DNA of 9,115 bases from Mariprofundaceae bacterium (GTDB lineage Bacteria; Pseudomonadota; Zetaproteobacteria; Mariprofundales; Mariprofundaceae): positions 1 to 9,115 of the forward strand of contig JALSZZ010000258.1 in the NCBI GenBank assembly GCA_027075825.1, in the 5' to 3' direction. The position numbers and the translations under genes are program-made. This document shows, in pieces, positions 7,613-9,115 of this stretch. How positions within the stretch are numbered: position 1 is the stretch's first letter; every line of letters begins with the position of its first letter. The notes below the pieces were generated by a model. That model was not told the DNA's origin and did no database searches. It saw nothing but the letters and a program-made list of their open reading frames with translations.

Positions 7613-7827
7613 ACCCCCCATGCTTGGATATACGTTCATCGCCATGCTACTCGGCATTCTGTCGCTGGAAGCCAGCCGCCTGCTGTTGCGCTGGCCGCAT
7701 GGCGAAACATACGAAGCCATCAGGGTGGCCGCCTTTGGCATGCCCGTGGCATACTTCTGGCTCGGCACGGCTGCGGCACTGATCACAGGAGCCGTCGTGC
7801 TGATGCTGTGGCATCTTTCACCCCCCA
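7596..7827. repeat. Direct repeats ATCTTTCA and CCCCCCA bracketing the plus-strand ORF
   Basis: The plus strand has ATCTTTCA at 7596-7603 and CCCCCCA at 7614-7620 on the left, separated by ten bases (TGCTAGCATA), and ATCTTTCA at 7813-7820 directly joined to CCCCCCA at 7821-7827 on the right. The two ATCTTTCA copies are 217 bases apart. On the minus strand this is TGAAAGAT: the right copy holds the stop TGA of the upstream chaperone-like gene and the left copy holds the TGA of the tape measure ATGA. This is what one would expect if an ATGA gene junction had been split and duplicated by an insertion. Confidence 0.6.
7603..7612. repeat. Perfect 10-base palindrome ATGCTAGCAT at the tape measure start
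   Basis: ATGCTAGCAT is its own reverse complement. On the minus strand it leads directly into the tape measure ATG; on the plus strand it contains the possible extended -10 of the 70-residue ORF. It is part of the ten bases that separate the two halves of the left direct repeat. It could be an operator or simply chance. Confidence 0.4.
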
Positions 7828-7832
7828 CATGA
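7620..7832 (+). CDS. Small membrane protein with two predicted membrane segments, moron candidate
   Basis: A 70-residue protein on the strand opposite to the whole tail operon, filling the gap between the second chaperone-like gene and the tape measure gene. Segment one is about residues 3-22 (YTFIAMLLGILSLEASRLLL), then a short polar loop RWPHGETYEAIR, then a long hydrophobic stretch about residues 37-66 with AYFWLGTAAALITGAVVLML. It ends in HLSPPT. The residue mix and sharp hydrophobic/polar division look like a real inner-membrane protein. The frame is open upstream to a TTG at 7542, but the ATG at 7620 is preferred because it avoids overlap with the tape measure gene. There is no good Shine-Dalgarno; a leaderless message is possible. 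The 3' end overlaps the converging gene by 15 bases. No family is recognised. By position it recalls HK97 gene 15, a moron for superinfection exclusion, but no sequence similarity is claimed. Confidence 0.5.
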   Translation: MLGYTFIAMLLGILSLEASRLLLRWPHGETYEAIRVAAFGMPVAYFWLGTAAALITGAVVLMLWHLSPPT

Positions 7833-8075
7833 GCCGCCTGCATCACGAAACGATGCTATAAACGCTTCCAGATCACTTTTTTCATCGCTCCTTTGATTCG
7901 CAGGTCTTGATTCAATCCCGAGATAACCCTGCACCATCATATGCAGTGGCGGGTGGGCATCCCAGTAGCGGGACATTGCAGCATACGACGGCAAATCCAT
8001 ATGCCAGCGGACATGCTGCAACGTCCAGCCTGTACAGGCGACGATGTGCGCATAGAGATAACCCCAGTCGATCAC
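7818..8075 (-). CDS. Small tail assembly protein, possible second tail chaperone (gpT / HK97 gp14 position)
   Basis: An 85-residue protein beginning at GTG (8075), whose GTGA overlaps the stop of the upstream gene. It has an aromatic N-terminal half (MIDWGYLYAHIVACTGWTLQ, then HVRWHMDLPSYAAMSRYW) and a charged C-terminal half (ANQRSDEKSDLEAFIASFRD). Its position between the first chaperone gene and the tape measure gene is that of the second tail assembly chaperone in lambda-like and HK97-like phages, where the two proteins are often joined by a programmed frameshift. Here an ordinary start is available and no canonical slippery heptamer was found in frame, so separate, coupled translation is more likely. 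The function is inferred from position and size; no family was recognised with certainty. Its stop TGA at 7820-7818 lies in the right copy of the flanking repeat. Confidence 0.6.
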   Translation of the reverse strand: MIDWGYLYAHIVACTGWTLQHVRWHMDLPSYAAMSRYWDAHPPLHMMVQGYLGIESRPANQRSDEKSDLEAFIASFRDAGGSCGG

Positions 8076-8392
8076 ATCGCCGCTGGTGTTTCCCCCTCGC
8101 CCGAATCAACCCCCTGAGCATTCACGGCCATCGCCACGGAAAATGCCGCATTCATGTTGGCAATATCCACATCATTAGCCAGATCCTCGCGTTTGAGTTC
8201 CGGGTAGTTGCGTTTGATGCTCATATACAGAATATCGAATATCACAGTCGGGGATGGCTCAGCGTTGCGACCCATGAACACATCCTCATATTTTTCGACG
8301 CAGGCGAACGGCGCAGGCGGCACAACATAGCGATGCCGACCAAGCTGGACTTCAGTGCCGGGAACCATTCCGTTTTCCATGCCGCGATCCAT
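8072..8392 (-). CDS. Probable tail assembly chaperone (gpG / HK97 gp13-like)
   Basis: A 106-residue protein after the tail tube gene. It shows PGTEVQLGRHRYVVPPAP near the N-terminus and a core with KRNYPELKREDLANDVDIAN (about residues 60-79), then MNAAFSVAMAV. The NYP-x-L ... D-x-x-N core followed by a hydrophobic helix resembles tail assembly chaperones of siphoviruses, which bind the tape measure protein and recruit tube subunits and are absent from the virion. The start at 8392 shares one base with the tube gene stop (TGATG); ATGs at 8380 and 8368 are alternatives, the latter preceded by GGAAAACGG. The stop overlaps the next gene's GTG. The family assignment rests on pattern and gene order and is moderately sure. 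Confidence 0.68.
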   Translation of the reverse strand: MDRGMENGMVPGTEVQLGRHRYVVPPAPFACVEKYEDVFMGRNAEPSPTVIFDILYMSIKRNYPELKREDLANDVDIANMNAAFSVAMAVNAQGVDSGEGETPAAM

Positions 8393-9111
8393 CAGTCAGA
8401 CACCGACAACACGCCAAGCTGACCCGCAACATCCAGCCCGGCTTCAAAATCAAATTCAGGAATCGTGTAGTCCTCTTTCTTCGTGGCCATGGTGAGCTTG
8501 GACGACACGCAGGAATTCAGCTTGAGCATCACGCCCTTGCCGTCCACCAGGCCGGTGAAAATCCCGGTAAATTTGGTTGTCATGCCAATGGCTGCGCCAC
8601 CCATGGCAATTTGATTGCCGCCGGTTGCTGAGCTGTACAAATAATCAATCAACACAGTTTTGCCATTGTCTGCCGTGTTGAAGTTATAAGTTCCGCCTGT
8701 CACACTGTATTGCCCTGCTGCTGGCGCAGATGCCACCTTGGTGTACGGCAGGCCGGTGGCTGCATCAATCACGCCAAGATCGGTATCAAAATTCGCCGAG
8801 TTGGCCACCGTCACTGTATTGGTGGCAATAGTGCCCTGCTCAGATACGGCGGGCATCAGCACGCCTGCGCTCAGTGATTCGCCCATGAATAAATCATTGA
8901 TCATGCGCCCGTTCAGTTCGGCCAGCTTGGCCTTGCCGGTGACCTTCGCCTGTCCCTGGCGAATATCCACAGCAAATTTGGATTGCCCGTGTAGCTGCTT
9001 CAGATTCTGCGTGATATCAATAGAGACATCCTGCAACACGCCAAACTTAAAAGGCGTAGAGTTGGCGGCAACATTCACGCCATACAGATTCCCTGTGCCA
9101 AAATGGATCAT
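8392..9111 (-). CDS. Major tail tube protein
   Basis: A 239-residue protein with the pattern of siphovirus tube subunits: GTGNLYGVNVAANSTPFKFG followed by VLQDVSIDITQNLKQLHGQS at the N-terminus, then QAKVTGKAKLAELNG (about 54-68), a beta-rich middle (about 97-160: TVTVANSANFDTDLGVIDA, GQYSVTGGTYNFN, VLIDYLYS), GIFTGLVDGKGVMLKLN (about 183-199) and the typical ending YTIPEFDFEAGLDVAGQLG, then VLSVSD. Such proteins stack as hexamers to form the tail tube. Its place just before the chaperone and tape measure genes agrees. Only four bases precede the ATG at 9111 inside the window, so no ribosome binding site can be seen and the frame may extend further right; the chosen start gives a length and N-terminus normal for the family. 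Confidence 0.8.
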   Translation of the reverse strand: MIHFGTGNLYGVNVAANSTPFKFGVLQDVSIDITQNLKQLHGQSKFAVDIRQGQAKVTGKAKLAELNGRMINDLFMGESLSAGVLMPAVSEQGTIATNTVTVANSANFDTDLGVIDAATGLPYTKVASAPAAGQYSVTGGTYNFNTADNGKTVLIDYLYSSATGGNQIAMGGAAIGMTTKFTGIFTGLVDGKGVMLKLNSCVSSKLTMATKKEDYTIPEFDFEAGLDVAGQLGVLSVSD

Positions 9112-9115
9112 TTTT

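Noticed and set aside
7601..7846. Minus-strand 81-codon ORF in the same gap, whose TGA overlaps the tape measure ATG
   Set aside because: The ATGA overlap is attractive and it would sit in the operon's own direction. However, the product is dominated by Ala, Ser, Met and Pro without clear structure, as expected of a shadow opposite purine-first codons, and it would overlap the upstream gene by 29 bases. The plus-strand frame reads as a much better protein. It remains the main alternative.
7840..7856. Inverted repeat GCATC-7-GATGC after the plus-strand ORF as a terminator
   Set aside because: The stem is only five base pairs with no adjacent T-run; a T-run at 7876-7881 is too far away. It is also inside the coding region of the converging gene.
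8072..8121. Programmed -1 frameshift joining the two chaperone-like genes, as in lambda gpG-gpGT
   Set aside because: The GAGGGGGAAACA run lies near the end of the first gene and the second gene is in the -1 frame, but the run does not form a canonical X-XXY-YYZ heptamer in the reading frame, and a GTG start overlapping the stop explains the second gene. Weak evidence only.

Overview
The window is part of the tail module of a long, non-contractile (siphovirus-type) tailed phage or prophage of a Gram-negative bacterium, most likely one of the Pseudomonadota. The evidence is a lambda-type tape measure protein, followed by a set of tail-tip proteins of the kind shared by lambda (gpM, gpL, gpK, gpJ) and the Rhodobacter gene transfer agent (RcGTA). 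No sheath, baseplate wedge, integrase, lysis gene, tRNA or host gene is visible, so prophage and free phage cannot be told apart. The mixed base composition does not allow a genus to be named.

All structural genes lie on the minus strand and are read from right to left. In transcription order they are: major tail tube protein (9111-8392), probable tail assembly chaperone (8392-8072), second small tail assembly protein (8075-7818), tape measure protein (7604-4746), a 15-codon mini-ORF (4749-4702), DUF2460 distal tail protein (4705-4031), DUF2163/BR0599-type hub protein with a probable Fe-S site (4034-3177), beta-helix tailspike (3161-792), NlpC/P60 tail peptidase (795-391), and the N-terminal part of the tail-tip hub protein (391-1, runs off the left edge). 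Nearly every junction is a 1- or 4-base stop/start overlap (TGATG, GTGA, ATGA, TAATG), so this is one translationally coupled operon whose promoter lies outside the window, to the right.

The chain of overlaps is broken in two places. First, between the second chaperone-like gene and the tape measure gene, about 210 bases hold a plus-strand ORF (7620-7832) for a 70-residue protein with two predicted membrane segments. It is opposite in strand to everything else, has a possible extended -10 promoter, and is bracketed by copies of ATCTTTCA and CCCCCCA. It looks like a moron, a self-contained lysogenic-expression gene, at the place where HK97 carries its superinfection exclusion gene 15. Second, a 789-residue tailspike gene lies between the DUF2163 and NlpC genes, which are usually neighbours. 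It has its own good ribosome binding site, and parts of it have much lower G+C than its neighbours, so it looks like a swapped host-range cassette.

Together the genes would polymerise the tail tube around the tape measure with chaperone help, cap it with the distal tail and hub proteins, cut peptidoglycan with the NlpC domain, and recognise or degrade a surface glycan with the tailspike. The 70-residue membrane protein would act in the host envelope rather than in the virion.
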